Below are positions 5,775 through 7,250 of a stretch of DNA of 7,250 nt, one piece after another. The translations under genes were made by a program, and so were the position numbers. Positions within the stretch are counted from its first letter, which is position 1. Each line of letters opens with the position of its first letter. Source of the stretch: an uncultured Eggerthellaceae bacterium (GTDB taxonomy: Bacteria > Actinomycetota > Coriobacteriia > Coriobacteriales > Eggerthellaceae). The notes beneath the pieces are model-generated. The model did not search any database, had not been told where the DNA came from, and saw only the letters and a program-made list of their open reading frames with translations. Where the stretch lies: contig CAMPAJ010000081.1 of assembly GCA_946631805.1 (NCBI GenBank), positions 1 to 7,250 on the forward strand. Reading direction: 5' to 3'.

Positions 5775-7052
5775 TTACACGGCGTACTGGGATTCGCGGT
5801 TGCGCTCGATGCTTGCGATGAGGTCAAGGTTGTCGACTTCAACCGAGTTCATGGCCGTGCGCACCTTGGGATACCAGCTCTTGTACATGAAGCGGTTGCG
5901 CAGCTCGCCGTTTGTGAACACGTAGCCGTGACGTGCGCAAATCTCGTTGCGGGCAACGTAGAGCGCGTGGTTGTTGTACTTCTGCAGCTGGGCAGCGGTG
6001 AAGCGCTTGGTGCTGGAGTACGTGGGGATCGACTTGGTGAGCTTGACCTTACCGTAGGTCTCATAGAACAACGTGGCCGGGGCCTTGGAGGTCTTCTTCT
6101 TGATCTTGGGGCAGGCAAACCAGCCGGTCTTGCCGTTGTACTTGATCTTGTACAGCAGCTTCTTGCCCTTGATGCGCACCGAGAGCGGCTGGACCTTCTT
6201 GCCGGATTTGACCGTGAAGGCAACCGACTTGAGCGACGTGGTCTTGTAGGCCTTGAACGTGCCTGCGGCGGTGAGCTTGTTCGTGGTGAACGAGCCGCTG
6301 TCGTTCGTGACGTAGCTGATCTTGCTCGTGGTGTTGCTCGTGCGTGCGAACTCGCCGTCTTCGTAGACGTAAGAGTACTTGACACGCGTGATGCCGGTAA
6401 CGGACGTGGACACGCCGAACGTCACGTTGACCTTGTTGCCGTCGGGCGCAAGCGAGGTGATGACGGCATCGGATGTGTTCGTCTTGTTCAGGGCCTTGTT
6501 CGACATGACTTTCTCGAACGAGCCGCTTTCGTACTTGTACAGCTTCTGGTTGGCATTGCCCTTGCCGTCGAGCAGGTCGACCCAGAGGAACGGCGTCTTG
6601 TTCTTCAGCGTAACGACGCTCACGATGGCGCGGTTGATCTTGTTCGTGTTGGAGTAGCTTACGACGGTCTTGCCGTTGACGGTGACCTTGATCTTTTTCA
6701 GGTAGCCAGAGGTCTTTGACGTGCGGGTGCCCATGACCTTGATCGTGTCGGCATAGCCGTCGCCCGTTACGTCAAGGTTCTTGCGAACGCCTTCCTTGGC
6801 GTTGTTGTTGCCACCGCTGACCCAGCCGAAACGGTAGACAGTGCGGATGTTTGCCTTGCCGCTCGTGTTCGTGGCATCGTTGCCGTAAGCGGGGACGGTC
6901 GTGACGGTGCCGCCCGCCTGGATGCCGAGGGCCGAAACTTCCGGTGCAGCGTACGCGGTGCCAGCGCCAAAGCACAGCGCTGCGCAGGCTGCGATGCCAA
7001 GCATTGCCGTGATTAGCGACTTCTTGGCGAAAAGCCTCTTTGGAGTGCTCAT
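5775..7052 (-). CDS. Secreted protein with C-terminal YARHG domain
   Basis: This 425-residue protein begins with a clear Sec signal peptide: basic KRLFAKK, a hydrophobic core to about residue 31, and AYA-AP for cleavage near residue 35-36. The mature part is rich in Lys, Thr, Ser and Asn. DVTGDGYAD (residues 94-102) has the DxxGDGxxD spacing of calcium loops seen in FG-GAP/VCBS or dockerin-like repeats. Residues about 359-400 form a YARHG domain, with ARNEICARHGYVF and a later SWYP, a domain found in extracellular parts of bacterial envelope proteins; its function is unknown. The ATG at 7052 is chosen because GAGGA precedes it and the signal peptide starts there. Upstream in-frame ATGs at 7067 and 7151 lack a ribosome site, and the latter lies in a palindrome. 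It is transcribed alone and ends at a strong terminator. No anchor, LPxTG or membrane helix is seen, so it is probably released or held non-covalently at the surface. Confidence 0.87.
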   Translation of the reverse strand: MSTPKRLFAKKSLITAMLGIAACAALCFGAGTAYAAPEVSALGIQAGGTVTTVPAYGNDATNTSGKANIRTVYRFGWVSGGNNNAKEGVRKNLDVTGDGYADTIKVMGTRTSKTSGYLKKIKVTVNGKTVVSYSNTNKINRAIVSVVTLKNKTPFLWVDLLDGKGNANQKLYKYESGSFEKVMSNKALNKTNTSDAVITSLAPDGNKVNVTFGVSTSVTGITRVKYSYVYEDGEFARTSNTTSKISYVTNDSGSFTTNKLTAAGTFKAYKTTSLKSVAFTVKSGKKVQPLSVRIKGKKLLYKIKYNGKTGWFACPKIKKKTSKAPATLFYETYGKVKLTKSIPTYSSTKRFTAAQLQKYNNHALYVARNEICARHGYVFTNGELRNRFMYKSWYPKVRTAMNSVEVDNLDLIASIERNRESQYAV

Positions 7053-7055
7053 GTT

Positions 7056-7060
7056 TCCTC
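7056..7060 (-). promoter_or_regulatory. Ribosome binding site that decides the YARHG gene start
   Basis: On the minus strand GAGGA lies 3 bases before the ATG at 7052. The spacing is short but it is the only Shine-Dalgarno-like sequence near any of the candidate starts, and it places the signal peptide at the very N-terminus. Confidence 0.55.
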
Positions 7061-7076
7061 GATTCATAGCGCCGAT

Positions 7077-7105
7077 ACTATAAGTGCAACAATGATAGCA
7101 GAATG
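7077..7105 (-). promoter_or_regulatory. Tentative promoter of the YARHG gene
   Basis: On the minus strand TATAGT (7082 to 7077) resembles a -10 box. The position of a -35 box, 17 bases upstream, holds only CATTCT (7105 to 7100), a poor match. It would abut the large palindrome, so the repeat may limit how far the promoter extends. Confidence 0.25.
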
Positions 7106-7107
7106 GG

Positions 7108-7171
7108 CGTGAACGGGGGACGGAGGTTTGTTCACGCTGAAGCGTGAACAAACCTCCGTCCCCCGTTCACG
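7108..7171. repeat. Perfect 31-bp palindrome with 2-base loop (REP/BIME-like)
   Basis: Positions 7108-7138 are the exact reverse complement of 7141-7171, with GA between them. Each arm is itself a small inverted repeat, with CGTGAAC and GTTCACG flanking a G-rich/C-rich 15-base core containing GGGGGACGGAGG. So the element is two copies of a hairpin unit facing each other, as in BIME elements. It lacks a T tract and is far stronger than a normal terminator stem. A likely identity is a REP-type extragenic repeat of the kind mobilised by REP-associated tyrosine transposases; no transposase is present in the window. Confidence 0.93.
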
Positions 7172-7173
7172 TT

Positions 7174-7188
7174 CGTCCCCCGTTCACG
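7174..7188 (+). repeat. Extra partial copy of the palindrome end
   Basis: The 15 bases CGTCCCCCGTTCACG repeat exactly the right end of the palindrome (7157-7171), 17 bases further on. This gives a third copy of the GTTCACG end and makes the repeat array asymmetric. Confidence 0.9.
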
Positions 7189-7250
7189 CTTGGCTGAGGT
7201 TTTCACCAAATTAAACTGCTGCAATCTGCTCGTTATCGCATCCCAAGGAT

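Noticed and set aside
5658..6719. Plus-strand open frame of about 350 codons across the terminator and the YARHG gene
   Set aside because: It runs antisense to a protein with a signal peptide and YARHG domain, starts inside the repeat/terminator region, and is low-complexity Val/Leu/Arg.
6984..6995. Lipobox-like IAAC in the signal peptide of the YARHG protein (Cys23)
   Set aside because: The hydrophobic core continues past this Cys to a better AYA-A signal peptidase I site, so a lipoprotein is less likely.
7190..7250. Possible end of a neighbouring minus-strand gene entering from the right edge
   Set aside because: One frame closes with TAA after 12 codons from the edge, but the stretch is too short to identify and lacks any motif.

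Overview
The window is GC-rich, densely coding DNA, probably from a strictly anaerobic gut-type actinobacterium of the class Coriobacteriia (Eggerthellaceae-like). That placement is an inference from the GC-rich codon use, the combination of an Hdr-Flx electron-transfer operon with a lysine-rich secreted YARHG-domain protein, and a general sense of similarity. No marker gene here proves it.

Positions 1-3961 (plus strand) hold the end of a tightly packed operon for flavin-based electron transfer: the 3' part of hdrA, then flxD (MvhD-like), flxC, flxB and flxA. The genes overlap or lie 11-14 bases apart, each has a clear Shine-Dalgarno, and a strong intrinsic terminator closes the operon at 3976-4008. 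By analogy with FlxABCD-HdrABC of Desulfovibrio vulgaris, FlxA would take electrons from NAD(P)H through FAD and a [2Fe-2S] cluster. FlxB and FlxC would pass them through [4Fe-4S] clusters, FlxD would connect to HdrA, and the HdrA flavin would bifurcate them between ferredoxin and a (di)thiol/disulfide acceptor. The HdrB/HdrC subunits and the operon promoter lie outside the window. One HdrA ferredoxin motif has Asp where the second Cys is expected.

Positions 4134-4865 encode a small membrane-anchored protein with an N-terminal zinc ribbon, a long acidic, repeat-bearing linker and a C-terminal transmembrane helix. purE (4973-5437) follows as a stand-alone purine biosynthesis gene; purK is not next to it.

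Positions 5438-5774 have no convincing gene. They hold a 24-bp imperfect inverted repeat, related direct repeats, a run of 12 G in a GC hairpin, and a perfect 15-bp terminator hairpin that serves the minus-strand gene.

Positions 5775-7052 (minus strand) encode a secreted protein with a signal peptide, a DxxGDGxxD calcium-loop-like motif and a C-terminal YARHG domain. Just upstream, 7108-7171 is a perfect 31-bp palindrome with a 2-base loop, plus an extra partial copy at 7174-7188; it resembles a REP/BIME-type mobile repeat. I see no gene in 7190-7250.

No clearly undescribed system stands out. The most interesting points are the Asp-for-Cys substitution in HdrA, the unknown disulfide partner of this Hdr-Flx complex, and the two families of intergenic repeats.
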